DNA of 64,000 nt from Paucibacter sediminis. GTDB taxonomy: Bacteria; Pseudomonadota; Gammaproteobacteria; Burkholderiales; Burkholderiaceae_C. The stretch lies in the NCBI RefSeq assembly GCF_030254645.1, contig NZ_CP116346.1, positions 4,195,001 through 4,259,000 on the forward strand. The letters run 5' to 3'. Of this stretch, positions 24,156-33,593 are shown in pieces (the stretch's first letter is position 1; each line of letters starts with the position of its first letter). The notes under the pieces are model-generated. The model was not told where the DNA came from, searched no databases, and was given only the letters and a program-made list of their open reading frames with translations. A program made the position numbers and the translations under genes.

Positions 24156-25388
24156 ATGAGCAACAACGACAACAGCACCCCTAGCAACGGCAAGCGCAAG
24201 CGCGGCCTGACCCTGGTCGCCAGCGCCGTGCTGCTGGGCTTCGCCGGCTACAGCGTCTACCAATGGCTGGTGGCGAGCCGCTACGAGAAGACCGACAACG
24301 CCTATGTGCAGGCCAATGTGGTGCAGATCACGCCCCTGGTGGGCGGCACCGTGCGCGCCGTCCATGTGGACGACACCGATTTCGTCAAGGCCGGCCAGCC
24401 GCTGGTGAGCCTGGACCCGGCCGATGCCAGCGTGGCGCTGGAGCAGGCCCAGGCCGCGCTGGCGCAGACGGTGCGCGAGGTGCGCACCCTGTACGCCAAC
24501 AACAGCACCCTGCAGGCGCAGCTGCAGGGCCGCGAGTCCGAGGTGGCGCGCGCGCAGAGCGAGCTGGCCCGCCTGCAGGCCGATGTGCAGCGCCGCGCGC
24601 CCCTGCTGGCCAGCGGTGCGATCGGCAAGGAAGAGCTGGAGCATGCGCAGGCCCAGGTGACGTCGGCGCGCAGCGCGCTGGCCACCGCCCAGGCCGGGCT
24701 GCAGAGCGCGCGCGAGCAGCTCGCTTCCAACCAGAGCCTCACCGAAGGCACCAGCGTGGCGGAGCATCCCAATGTGCAGCGCGCCGCGGCGCGCCTGCGC
24801 GAGACCTACCTGGCCTTCAAGCGCAGCGAGCTGCCGTCGCCGGTGAGCGGCTGGGTGGCCCGGCGCAGCGTGCAGCTGGGCCAGCGCGTGGCCGCCGGCG
24901 CACCGCTGATGGCGGTGGTGGGCCTGCAGGAGGCCTGGGTCGACGCCAACTTCAAGGAAGGCCAGCTGGCGCGCCTGCGCATCGGCCAGCCCGTCACCCT
25001 GGTGGCCGACCAGTACGGCGACAAGGTCGAGTTCCACGGCACCGTGGCCGGCCTGGGTGCCGGCACCGGCGCGGCCTTTGCGCTGCTGCCGGCGCAGAAC
25101 GCCACCGGCAACTGGATCAAGGTGGTGCAGCGCGTGCCGGTGCGCATCGCGCTGGACGCCAAGGAGCTGGCCGAGCACCCGCTGCGCGTGGGCCTGTCGA
25201 TGAATGTGGCGGTGGACGTGCGCGATCAGGCCGGCAAGTCGGTAGCCGACGTGCCGCGCAGCGCGCCGCTGGCCGCCACCAAGGTGTTTGACGCGCAGGA
25301 CCAGGCCGCCGAAGCCGAGGTGGCGCGCATCATCAAGGCCAATCTGGGCCACGCCGCCGCCAAGTCCGGCAAGCCCGCCAAGGCCTGA
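24156..25388 (+). CDS. EmrA-like membrane fusion protein
   Basis: A 410-residue HlyD/EmrA adaptor anchored by one N-terminal membrane segment (about 19-36). It has a lipoyl-like motif (VVQITPLVGGTVRAVHVDDTDFVKAGQPLVSLD), a long coiled coil (about 90-200), and the second lipoyl half ELPSPVSGWVARRSVQLGQRVAAG. It bridges the MFS pump encoded 2 bases downstream to the outer-membrane protein. The Ala/Lys-rich tail is an ordinary flexible end. Confidence 0.92.
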   Translation: MSNNDNSTPSNGKRKRGLTLVASAVLLGFAGYSVYQWLVASRYEKTDNAYVQANVVQITPLVGGTVRAVHVDDTDFVKAGQPLVSLDPADASVALEQAQAALAQTVREVRTLYANNSTLQAQLQGRESEVARAQSELARLQADVQRRAPLLASGAIGKEELEHAQAQVTSARSALATAQAGLQSAREQLASNQSLTEGTSVAEHPNVQRAAARLRETYLAFKRSELPSPVSGWVARRSVQLGQRVAAGAPLMAVVGLQEAWVDANFKEGQLARLRIGQPVTLVADQYGDKVEFHGTVAGLGAGTGAAFALLPAQNATGNWIKVVQRVPVRIALDAKELAEHPLRVGLSMNVAVDVRDQAGKSVADVPRSAPLAATKVFDAQDQAAEAEVARIIKANLGHAAAKSGKPAKA

Positions 25389-25390
25389 GC

Positions 25391-26959
25391 ATGAGCAGCA
25401 GCTCCCCCGCCGCGGCCGCGCCCGCGCCCCTGCATGGCTCGGCCCTGGTGCTGGGCACGCTGGCGCTCTCGCTGGCGACCTTCATGAATGTGCTGGACTC
25501 GTCCATCGCCAATGTCTCGCTGCCGGCGATCTCGGGCGATCTGGGCGTGAGCCCGGTGCAGGGCACCTGGGTCATCACCAGCTTCGGCGTGGCCAATGCG
25601 ATCTCGGTGCCGTTGACCGGCTGGCTGACGCAACGCTTCGGCGCGGTGCGGCTCTTCACCATGAGCGTGCTGCTCTTCGTGGTGGCCTCCTGGCTGTGCG
25701 GCTTCGCCCATTCGCTGGAGATGCTGGTGGCCTGCCGCGTGCTGCAGGGCCTGGTGGCCGGCCCGATGATTCCGCTCTCGCAGACCCTGCTGCTGGCCAG
25801 CTATCCGCGCGAGAAGGCCGGCACGGCGCTGGCGCTGTGGGGGGTGACGACCCTGGTGGCGCCGGTGGTGGGGCCGCTCTTGGGCGGCTGGATCACCGAC
25901 AACGTCTCGTGGCCCTGGATCTTCTACATCAATGTGCCGGTGGGCCTGCTGGCTGCGGGCCTGACCTGGAGCATCTACCGCGAGCGCGAGACCGCGGTGA
26001 AGAAGCTGCCCATCGATGGCGTGGGCCTGGCCCTGCTGGTGATCTGGGTGGGTGCGCTGCAGATCATGCTGGACAAGGGCAAGGAGCTGGACTGGTTCGC
26101 CAGCGGCGAGATCCAGATCCTGGCGCTGACGGCGGTGGTGGGCTTCGCCTTCTTCCTGGTCTGGGAGCTCACCGATGAGCATCCGGTGGTGGACCTGCGC
26201 CTGTTCGCGCGCCGCAACTTCCTGTTCGGCGCCGCCACGCTCTCGGTGGCTTACGGCCTGTTCTTCGGCAATGTGGTGCTGCTGCCGCTATGGCTGCAGC
26301 AATGGATGGCCTACACCGCCACCGACGCGGGCATGGCGCTGGCGCCGGTGGGCCTGCTGGCCATCCTGCTCTCGCCGGTGGTGGGCCGCCATGTGGGGGT
26401 GCGCGACCCGCGCTGGATGGCCACCTTCGCCTTCGTGATGTTCGCGGTGGTGCTGAGCATGCGCGCCAACTTCACCACGCAGACGGACTTCGCCACCATC
26501 ATGATCCCGACCGTGCTGCAGGGCGCGGCGCTGGCCTTCTTCTTCATTCCGCTCACCACGCTGACGCTGGCCGGCATCACGCCCGACCGCATCGCGGCGG
26601 CGGCCGGCCTGTCGAACTTCGTGCGCATCACCGCCGGCGCCATGGGCACCTCGATCTCCACCACGCTGTGGGAAAACCGCGCGGCCCTGCATCACCATCA
26701 TCTGGCCGAGCGCCTGGCGCAGGGCGATCTGGTAGCCGGCGAATCGATTTCGCGCCTGCAGGCCTTGGGCATGGCGCCGCAGCAGGCTCTCGCCTATATC
26801 AACCGGCTGATCGATCAGCAGGCCTTCACGCGCGCCGCCGACGACATCTTCCTGGCCTCCGCCTTCATCTTCCTGCTGCTGATCGGCGGCGTCTGGCTCA
26901 CCAAGCGTCCGCCACGCCTGGGTGCGGCGGGGCCGGTGGATGCGGGTGGGGCGCATTGA
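25391..26959 (+). CDS. EmrB-like DHA2-family MFS drug exporter
   Basis: A 522-residue proton antiporter of the 14-segment DHA2 family. The family signature is seen in segment 1 (FMNVLDSSIANVSLPAI), motif A after segment 2 (GWLTQRFGAVRLF) and motif C in segment 5 (GVTTLVAPVVGPLLGGWI). It is the inner-membrane part of the tripartite pump with EmrA and the NodT protein. It is the last gene of the marR operon and is followed by a structured noncoding stretch. Confidence 0.93.
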   Translation: MSSSSPAAAAPAPLHGSALVLGTLALSLATFMNVLDSSIANVSLPAISGDLGVSPVQGTWVITSFGVANAISVPLTGWLTQRFGAVRLFTMSVLLFVVASWLCGFAHSLEMLVACRVLQGLVAGPMIPLSQTLLLASYPREKAGTALALWGVTTLVAPVVGPLLGGWITDNVSWPWIFYINVPVGLLAAGLTWSIYRERETAVKKLPIDGVGLALLVIWVGALQIMLDKGKELDWFASGEIQILALTAVVGFAFFLVWELTDEHPVVDLRLFARRNFLFGAATLSVAYGLFFGNVVLLPLWLQQWMAYTATDAGMALAPVGLLAILLSPVVGRHVGVRDPRWMATFAFVMFAVVLSMRANFTTQTDFATIMIPTVLQGAALAFFFIPLTTLTLAGITPDRIAAAAGLSNFVRITAGAMGTSISTTLWENRAALHHHHLAERLAQGDLVAGESISRLQALGMAPQQALAYINRLIDQQAFTRAADDIFLASAFIFLLLIGGVWLTKRPPRLGAAGPVDAGGAH

Positions 26960-27330
26960 TCGATCCAGGCGCGGCCGGCAGGTGATGTAGGCCCTGCGAC
27001 GGTACTACTTCGAAGAACTCGCGCCTCCAGCGCACGGTCGAAGCGGCGCAGGCTGGTGGGCACGAGGCCCCTCTTGCGGTGCCGAGCCGCGCAGCCGAAC
27101 CGGGTTGCGCATCGCTCCAGGCGATGCGTCGAGCGCGCCTTGTTTGAGCACCGAGCACAGTTGGCCGCCGCAGGCGGACAACGGCCCGCAGGGGTGCGAG
27201 GGCGAGTTGCGCGCGAGTCCCGGTTTGGCGAGCAGCGAGGGGAGCCTGAACGCAGTGAAGGCCGCCGCATCTGGGGCCGAGTGCCCGCCAGCCTGGGCCG
27301 CCGCGCGGACGGCACCAGCAGCGCCCCTCG
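26960..27330. other. Noncoding structured spacer between convergent genes
   Basis: About 370 bases without a credible gene between the stops of emrB and the acetyl-CoA hydrolase gene. It contains a perfect hairpin, CGCATCGC (27108-27115) with GCGATGCG (27121-27128), and a second near-perfect one around 27159-27182 (GTTG-CCGCC / GGCGG-CAAC). Open frames on both strands have no ribosome sites and unusual composition. It looks like a dispersed intergenic repeat or a small RNA locus; which one cannot be told here. Confidence 0.45.
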
Positions 27331-29421
27331 TCACAAATTCGCCGCAAACAGCCTGCGAATGAACAGATCCTTGAAGCTCGATGCCTGGTCCAGCCCCAGC
27401 CGCTCCAGGTAGGCGGGCGGCACCGGCCGCTCGCCTGTGAGGCTCTTGAGAATCATCGGCAACAGCTGTAGCGGATGCTGGCTGGCATGCTTGAGCTTCT
27501 TGAGCGCGCGCACGATGGTGATCTCGTCCTCGCTGAGATCGGTGCCGAAGGGGAAGTCGGGCAGCACGCCCTCGTTGCGCCAGGGTCGCAGCTTCTCGCG
27601 CAGCATCTCGGGCCGGTTGTTGCGGTAGCGCTCGGGCAGCTGGTAGTCGGCCTCCAGCTTGCCATGCGCCTTGGCCTCGGCGATGAGTTGGTCCTGGAAG
27701 CGCGAGTCGGCGATTGCCAGCAGGCGTTTCACGATCTCGCCATCGGTCTGGCCGCGCAGATCGGCCACGCCGTACTCGGTGATGGCGATGTCGCGCAGAT
27801 GGCGCGGGATGGTGATGTTGCCGTAGCTCCAGACGATCGAGCTGGTGAGGCCATGCTGGTTCTCATGCGTGGCACGCAGCATCAGGATGGAACGCGCATC
27901 CGGCAGCGCATGGCCCATCGCGACGAAGTTGTACTGGCCGCCCACGCCCGACACCATCTGGCCCGAGTCCAGCCCGTCCGACGAGGCCGCGCCCAAGAGG
28001 GTCAGCTTCATGGTGGTGTTGAAGAGGCGCGCATCGCGGCGCTGGGCACGCTTGAGGCGCTCGCAGCCCAGCGCATCGCCATAGAGCTGGTTGATGTAGG
28101 CGATGCGGGTCATCGAGATGCGCTCGCGCTGCGCCTCGGGCAGCTCGCGCAGGCGCTGATAAAAGTCGCGCGGGCCCAGGAAGAAGCCGCCATGCATGAT
28201 GGTGGCATGCAGCCAGCGTTCGCCCAGCGCCGCGGCAACGCGGCCGTCGTCCAGCGCCGTGCCCGCCGGCACGCGGCCGGGCTGCAGCGCGCCGAGTTGC
28301 TCCAGGTAGGCGATATCTGGCGCCGTTAGCTCTGCGGCGATGCGGCCGCGCTCGGCCAGCGCCCGCAGCACCGCCAGGTCGGGGCGCGTGCCCACGCGGC
28401 CGGCGTTGGCCAGCTCCTGCAGGTCGGCGTCGTCGTAGACCTCGCGGCGTATCAGGCCGGCGTCGATCAGGCGCATGAAGCCGTTGACGAACATTTCCGA
28501 GCAGCCGTAGAGGCCCTGGGCAAAGCCGCCCAGCTCGCGACCCGCCAGCCCCTCGGCGCCGTCGGCGCAAAGCGCGCCGAGGATGCTGCGATAGGCCTCG
28601 GGCTGGCGGTCACGCACGATCAGGCCCTGCGCCACCGCGTCGCCCAGCGAGCCGATGCCGATCTGCAGCGTGCCGCCGTCCAGTACCAGGCTGGAGGCAT
28701 GCAGGCCGATGGCGTAGTCGGCCCAGCTGATGGAGGCATTCGGCGGGCCGAACAGTTCATGGTTGGCCGCGGGGCAGCGCAGCAGCAGGTCCACCCGATC
28801 GAGCGGCCACAGCGCCGTGCCGGCCATGAAGGGCAGGCGCTCGTTCACCACCGCCACCTTCAGCAGCGGCCGGCCGGCGGCCGCCATGCGCTCGATCAGC
28901 TCCTGGGTCACGTCGGGGTTGCAGGACATCGAGAGCTGCAGCCCGCCGGCGGCGTTCTCGCGCAGCGCCACCGCCTGGGCGATCACGTTCACGCCCTGGG
29001 CCATCATGTCGCGCGCCACGAAGCTGTAGTTGGTGCAGACGAAGCCCTGCTGTGACGCGTCGTTGTTGAGGTAGTCACCGGTCTTGAAGAAGAACTCGTG
29101 CACCTCGATGTTCGGCGGCAGGGCCTGGGCGCGCGCCGCCTTCACATAGTCGAGGTCGGGGTAGTCGCCGAACACGCGCTCCAGCAGGGGCCCCAGGAAA
29201 TGCTGCTCCAGCTCCGACTTGCCCACCGGCCGTTCCAGCGAGAGCGCGGTGAAGATCTTGAGCCGCCGCGCCGGTGTGGCAGCGATGCGACGATAGAGCG
29301 CGTTGACCCAGGGGTTGGGCTTGCCCAGGCCCAGCGGGATCGCCAGCACGATCTCGCCCGGGATGCGTTCCAGCACCGCGTCCACCGCGGCCTCCAGCTC
29401 GGTCAGCGTCTGCATGTCCAT
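27331..29421 (-). CDS. Acetyl-CoA hydrolase/transferase family protein
   Basis: A 696-residue member of the acetyl-CoA hydrolase/CoA-transferase family, which moves or hydrolyses CoA thioesters of short acids. Family features are the glycine-rich TLQIGIGSLGDAVAQGL, the C-terminal HATIMHGGFFLGPRDFYQ and the ITEYGVADLRGQTDGE segment. It is longer than typical members of about 500 residues, owing to an insert in the middle and an extended C-terminus. The start at 29421 has AGGAG 7 bases upstream; M3 is an alternative. The physiological acyl-CoA is unknown. Confidence 0.85.
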   Translation of the reverse strand: MDMQTLTELEAAVDAVLERIPGEIVLAIPLGLGKPNPWVNALYRRIAATPARRLKIFTALSLERPVGKSELEQHFLGPLLERVFGDYPDLDYVKAARAQALPPNIEVHEFFFKTGDYLNNDASQQGFVCTNYSFVARDMMAQGVNVIAQAVALRENAAGGLQLSMSCNPDVTQELIERMAAAGRPLLKVAVVNERLPFMAGTALWPLDRVDLLLRCPAANHELFGPPNASISWADYAIGLHASSLVLDGGTLQIGIGSLGDAVAQGLIVRDRQPEAYRSILGALCADGAEGLAGRELGGFAQGLYGCSEMFVNGFMRLIDAGLIRREVYDDADLQELANAGRVGTRPDLAVLRALAERGRIAAELTAPDIAYLEQLGALQPGRVPAGTALDDGRVAAALGERWLHATIMHGGFFLGPRDFYQRLRELPEAQRERISMTRIAYINQLYGDALGCERLKRAQRRDARLFNTTMKLTLLGAASSDGLDSGQMVSGVGGQYNFVAMGHALPDARSILMLRATHENQHGLTSSIVWSYGNITIPRHLRDIAITEYGVADLRGQTDGEIVKRLLAIADSRFQDQLIAEAKAHGKLEADYQLPERYRNNRPEMLREKLRPWRNEGVLPDFPFGTDLSEDEITIVRALKKLKHASQHPLQLLPMILKSLTGERPVPPAYLERLGLDQASSFKDLFIRRLFAANL

Positions 29422-29624
29422 TTCATGTCTCCTGCTTGGTTCTTCTGCCTACTTCTTGTGCCTATAAGGCAGTGTCGGCGCAGTCGGCCCGGCCGGACTT
29501 GATTTTGGCCAAGTCAAGCGCGCGCACCGCGGCCCCCGGGGCCCATCCCCCATTCCGGGGACGCGCGTCGCCAGCCCGGGCAAGCTGTGCTGCAATGGCT
29601 GCGCGGTCCACCCACTTTCCCTTC

Positions 29625-30434
29625 ATGCTGTTCAACGAGATCGACACGCCACGCTGGCTGCCCCTGCTGGGGCAATGGATCCAGCGCTTGGGCCTGCTGC
29701 GCACCTGGGCGCTGCTGTGCGCCGGCGCGCTGCTGCTGTGCCTGGGGCTGGCCGGCCTGCTGCTGGCGGGGCCGACCGGCCACCTCACCGCCGCCCTGGT
29801 GGCCAGCGGCATGGCGGCGGCCTGCGCCGCGTTGTGCGGCTACCTGCTGCTGCGCCTGGTCCAGCATATCGACAGCACGCAACGCGGGGTGCTGCGCCAC
29901 GCCACCGAAGACCCGCTCACCGGCACGCTGAACCGCCGCTACTTCCTCGAACTGGTGGAGCGCGAATGGTCGCGGGCGCGCCGCTACGACATGTCTTGCG
30001 CGCTGCTGCTGATGGATGTGGACCATTTCAAGCGCGTCAACGAACGCTTCGGCCACCGCTGCGGCGACCAGGTGCTGCGCGAGATCGCCGCGGCCAGCGT
30101 CGAAACCCTGCGCCACGCCGACGTGCTGGCGCGTTTCGGCGGCGAGGAGTTCATCGTGTTCCTGCCGCACACCGACCCGCTCGGCGCGCTGGACGTGGCC
30201 GAGCGCATGCGCGAGCGCGTGGAGGCGCTGCAGCTGGCCTGGAACGGCGCAGAGCTGCGCGTCAGCGTCAGCCTGGGCGTGGCGGCGCTGCATCCCGAGC
30301 ACCTGACGCTGGATCAGCTGATCCACGACGCCGACGATGCGCTGGCTGTGGCAAAGTCCGCGGGCCGCAATTGCGTGCGCGCTGGCGCCGGGCTGCTGCC
30401 CGGCAAGCCCAGCATGATGAACAACAACAACTGA
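29625..30434 (+). CDS. Membrane-anchored diguanylate cyclase (GGDEF)
   Basis: A predicted cyclic-di-GMP synthase of about 269 residues. Two hydrophobic segments near the N-terminus anchor it, with no evident periplasmic sensor domain. The GGDEF domain starts at DPLTGTLNRRYF; its active site is GGEEF, and the inhibitory I-site RHAD lies 5 residues before it. The start is uncertain: ATG at 29595 and 29625 are both possible and neither has a clear ribosome site. The 203-base spacer upstream has a small hairpin (GACTTG 29496-29501 / CAAGTC 29510-29515). The next gene starts 12 bases downstream. Confidence 0.85.
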   Translation: MLFNEIDTPRWLPLLGQWIQRLGLLRTWALLCAGALLLCLGLAGLLLAGPTGHLTAALVASGMAAACAALCGYLLLRLVQHIDSTQRGVLRHATEDPLTGTLNRRYFLELVEREWSRARRYDMSCALLLMDVDHFKRVNERFGHRCGDQVLREIAAASVETLRHADVLARFGGEEFIVFLPHTDPLGALDVAERMRERVEALQLAWNGAELRVSVSLGVAALHPEHLTLDQLIHDADDALAVAKSAGRNCVRAGAGLLPGKPSMMNNNN

Positions 30435-30446
30435 CGCCCATTCCCC

Positions 30447-31355
30447 ATGCAGATGCTTGACGCCGCGGCCACCGCGGCCCGCTTGCCCTATGCCCGCCTG
30501 ATGCCCGCCGTGGCCCAGGCCATGCTGGACCTGCGCGCCGGCCGCATCCACAGCTGCCCGCGCGCCGTGCTGCCGCTGCCCGAGGGCGGCAGCTACCTGG
30601 CCATGCCCTGCACCGATGCGCAATACGCGATCAGCAAGCTGGTCTCGGTGACGCCGGCCAACCAGGCCCTGGGCCTGCCTACCATCCAGGGCCTGGTGCT
30701 GGCAAGCGATGCCCGCAACGGCAGCCCGCTGGCCCTGCTGCATGGCGGCACGGTGACGGCGCGCCGCACCGCCGCGGTGAGCCTGCTGGGCATCGAACGC
30801 CTGCTCGGCCGCGCCCCGCAAGACCTGACCCTGGTGGGCACGGGCGGCCAGGCCTGGTCGCATGCGCTGGCGCTGCTGGAGGTCTGGCCGGGCCTGCGCC
30901 TGCGCATCAAGGGGCGCAGCGCGGCGCCCGGCTTCGTGCAGCGGCTGGCCGCACAGGGCCTGACGGCCTGCGTCTGGCAGGAGGGCGACGGCTATGGCGA
31001 TTGCGCGCTCGCCGCCACCACCTCGCTGAGCGCGGTGCTGCCCGAGGATCTGGCACCCGAGACCCTGATCGTCGGCATCGGCAGCTTCCGCCCCGACATG
31101 GCCGAGCTGCCCGCCACCCAGGTGCGGGCGCGCCAGCTCTTCGTGGACGATCCCGAGGGCGCCCGGCACGAGGCCGGCGACCTGCTGCAGGCCGGCGTGG
31201 ACTGGTCGCGCGTGCATGGCCTGGCCGAGCTGCTCGCGGGCGAGGTGAGGGCGCAGGGGCCCTTGCTCTACAAGACCGTGGGCCAGGCCGCCTGGGACAT
31301 GGCGGCGGTGCGCTGCGCGCTTTCGGATTTCTGTGGCACTACGCTTGGGCGTTAG
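30447..31355 (+). CDS. Ornithine cyclodeaminase/mu-crystallin family reductase
   Basis: A 302-residue NAD(P)-dependent protein of the ornithine cyclodeaminase/mu-crystallin family. Characterised relatives include lysine/ornithine cyclodeaminases and delta1-pyrroline/piperideine-2-carboxylate reductases. The conserved lysine is in AISKLVSVTP and the Rossmann motif is TLVGTGGQAWSHALAL; the next family stretch is LPEDLAPETLIVGIGSFRPDMAELP. The substrate cannot be assigned safely, but an imino-acid reductase is the more common role when the cyclodeaminase signature is not complete. It follows the diguanylate cyclase closely. Confidence 0.83.
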   Translation: MQMLDAAATAARLPYARLMPAVAQAMLDLRAGRIHSCPRAVLPLPEGGSYLAMPCTDAQYAISKLVSVTPANQALGLPTIQGLVLASDARNGSPLALLHGGTVTARRTAAVSLLGIERLLGRAPQDLTLVGTGGQAWSHALALLEVWPGLRLRIKGRSAAPGFVQRLAAQGLTACVWQEGDGYGDCALAATTSLSAVLPEDLAPETLIVGIGSFRPDMAELPATQVRARQLFVDDPEGARHEAGDLLQAGVDWSRVHGLAELLAGEVRAQGPLLYKTVGQAAWDMAAVRCALSDFCGTTLGR

Positions 31356-31410
31356 TATTCGTTGCAGTTGCTACTGCCAGCTGCCTCAAATGTCGAACCT
31401 CATCTCTGAT

Positions 31411-32469
31411 ATGAATGTAGGTCGCTTGCTGGCCATATTTGCCTTGTTGATCAATCAGTCGGTGTATGCGCTTGCTGGAGAATGCCTCGAGCGAACCTGG
31501 GAAGGCACTGTGGGCGGTCTTCCGGTGACGATGCGCTTTGAGACCATTTACCCAGACGACAAGCTGGCCGGAAGGTACTACTACAGTGAAAACGTCAATG
31601 ATCTGCTACTGATGCCTTTGGGCGAGCAATCTGGACGTTGGGCGGAAATCGACCCGATGGGCAGGCAGACAGGAGTGTTGACACTGAGCTGCACCGAAGC
31701 CCGCCTCAGTGGCGAATGGAAGTCCGGAGATGGGAGACGACGTTTACCCGTGCTCGCACGCGCGCGCGCGGGGCTGGACTATCAGGCCCGACGCATGGCT
31801 GCCTTGCGATGGTCTGTACTTGCGGTTCCTGAGCCTAACGGCGAAGGCCGCGACTTGCTTCAGCCTTTCGGTCTTGAAGCGCTTGGGGTAACAGGCTTGC
31901 GCTTGCATGGCCATTCCGTTGGGGTGCGAACGATCAATGCCAAGCTGATGGCAGAGTTTCGAGATGCAGTCCAAGTTGCTTTGGAATGCCGGACCACAGG
32001 AAGGCTCACACAAGGCGAAGGCCATACCTACGAAAACCGCAGAACCTGGTCTGTAGAAACAAGAAATCGAGGGTTTGTTGTCGTCGTTCAGACCAGCAGC
32101 GACTTCTGCGGCCAAGCACATCCCTACCTGGATGTTGAGCACACGGTCTTCGAGGCGTCTAGAGGTGAGATTGTTCGGATGGCTGATTGGCTGTCGGAGC
32201 CCTATCAAGACGAGCTTGGCCCGAAATCTGAACTAGGGAAGTTATTGCACGGCCTGTACAGGCATGGCGGGGATGCGAGCTGCTTTGAAGAGATTGCTTT
32301 CACGACGAGCGATATGTGGCCCAGTGAGAGCGGGTTGCACTTCCGGACTATTGCGCCCTATGAAAGCCGACGTTGCATCGAGACTTTTCTGCTCCCATTC
32401 GATTCAGTGTGGCCCTACCTTTCATCTATCGGCAAGGTAGCCTCCAAGGCTTTTGTAGTTCAGCACTAG
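31411..32469 (+). CDS. Orphan secreted protein, lower GC than neighbours
   Basis: A predicted exported protein of 352 residues with a signal peptide (MNVGRLLAIFALLINQSVYA). It contains six to eight cysteines (including GECLERTW, LSCTEA, LECRTTG, DFCGQ and SRRCIETF), which suggests disulfides. No family is recognised. Base composition is lower: 55% GC in 31441-31500 and 48% in 32041-32100, against 70% in 31021-31080. This hints at recent acquisition. Starts at 31390 and 31411 are both possible; no clear ribosome site precedes either. Confidence 0.7.
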   Translation: MNVGRLLAIFALLINQSVYALAGECLERTWEGTVGGLPVTMRFETIYPDDKLAGRYYYSENVNDLLLMPLGEQSGRWAEIDPMGRQTGVLTLSCTEARLSGEWKSGDGRRRLPVLARARAGLDYQARRMAALRWSVLAVPEPNGEGRDLLQPFGLEALGVTGLRLHGHSVGVRTINAKLMAEFRDAVQVALECRTTGRLTQGEGHTYENRRTWSVETRNRGFVVVVQTSSDFCGQAHPYLDVEHTVFEASRGEIVRMADWLSEPYQDELGPKSELGKLLHGLYRHGGDASCFEEIAFTTSDMWPSESGLHFRTIAPYESRRCIETFLLPFDSVWPYLSSIGKVASKAFVVQH

Positions 32470-32495
32470 CACCGCCCAGGCGGTGCGACATTGAG

Positions 32496-33593
32496 TCAGG
32501 GCAGACTCATGCGGCCGCTGTAGCCCGTCATCTCCAGATAGCCCAGGCCCAGTTCGCGGCCCTGGGCATCGGCCAGGCGCGCCGCGCCCTCCCAATAGAG
32601 CATGCCGGTGCTGCGGCGCGCGTCCACCTCTTGGGCGTCGAACAGCGCGCGCAGGCTCAGGCGGCCCAGCGGCGTCTGCAGGGCCCATTCCACCGGGTAC
32701 TCGGCCTGCGAGACGGCGCTGCGCCAGCGCCGCCCGGGCTGGAAGCCGAGCTCCGCGGCGGGCAGCTCGCTGTGGCTGCCGTCGGCGCGCCGCCAGCTGC
32801 CGCCGGCCCAGAGCCGGCTGCCATCGGCGCGGCGCAGCTGGAACAGGGTGAGCGCGCCGCCATCGTGCAGATTGATGCCCAGCCAGTCCCAGCCCACCGC
32901 GGCGTCCGCGCCGCTGCCCAGCAGGGCATCGCTCCACTCATGGTCCAGCCAGGCACGGCCGCGCACGCGCAGCGCGCGGCCGTCGATCCGCAGCTGCCCC
33001 TGAGCCTGCAGCTGTGGCTCGCTGATGTAGTGGCTGAACTGGGCCGCGCCCGGGCCCTTGCGGGAGAGGCCCGCCTCGCCCTGCAGCAGCGGCGGCCGGC
33101 TGGCGGCCAGCTGCAGGTCCAGCCCGAAGCCGGCCTGCGGGCTGTCCAGCCTTGCAACATAACTTGAAGAGCCACTGCCCCTGTCCTGCTCGCGGCGCAG
33201 CTGCCAGGGCCCCAACCGCAGCGCGGTGTCGGCCTCGCCGGCGCTGGCATGCGCGAAACCCTGGCGCGCCAGGCGCTGGTCGTGGCGCAGGCGGCCCGCC
33301 GCCAGTTCGCTCAATGCCGCATGGGCCAGCAGCAGCTGGCGCGGTGCGAAGCTGCCGCTTTGCTTCTGCGCCTCGGCCCGCCGCACGCGGAAAAAAGTGA
33401 GCTGGAAGCCATGGCTGGGCGGCCCGCCGCCCGCGGCGCCCAGCAGGCCGGTGAGGTACCACCATTCCACTGCCGTCTCGGGGTGGCTGCCGTGGTCGCG
33501 GGGCAGACGCAGGCTGGCCGCTGCGGCAGGCCGGGGCAGCATGCCGGCCGTCGCCATCGTCATCAGCAGCATGCAGCTTCGGCGCCCCAGCAT
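32496..33593 (-). CDS. AttH-like lipocalin-fold secreted protein
   Basis: A 365-residue exported protein of the AttH/carotenoid 1,2-hydratase-like family (double lipocalin fold). Characteristic stretches are PETAVEWWYLTGLL after the signal, HGFQLTFFRVR, GRAWLDHEWSD, GWDWLGINLHDGGALTLFQLR and the C-terminal YLEMTGYSG. The start at 33593 overlaps the stop of the permease gene as ATGA. In many proteobacteria this protein follows an ABC ATPase and an FtsX-like permease, as here. It is thought to act with them on a lipid-like ligand; the ligand is unknown. Confidence 0.85.
   Translation of the reverse strand: MLGRRSCMLLMTMATAGMLPRPAAAASLRLPRDHGSHPETAVEWWYLTGLLGAAGGGPPSHGFQLTFFRVRRAEAQKQSGSFAPRQLLLAHAALSELAAGRLRHDQRLARQGFAHASAGEADTALRLGPWQLRREQDRGSGSSSYVARLDSPQAGFGLDLQLAASRPPLLQGEAGLSRKGPGAAQFSHYISEPQLQAQGQLRIDGRALRVRGRAWLDHEWSDALLGSGADAAVGWDWLGINLHDGGALTLFQLRRADGSRLWAGGSWRRADGSHSELPAAELGFQPGRRWRSAVSQAEYPVEWALQTPLGRLSLRALFDAQEVDARRSTGMLYWEGAARLADAQGRELGLGYLEMTGYSGRMSLP

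Noticed and set aside
27005-27334. A 109-codon minus-strand frame in the spacer after emrB
   Set aside because: No ribosome site, no domain, and it coincides with strong hairpins; better described as a noncoding repeat-like region.
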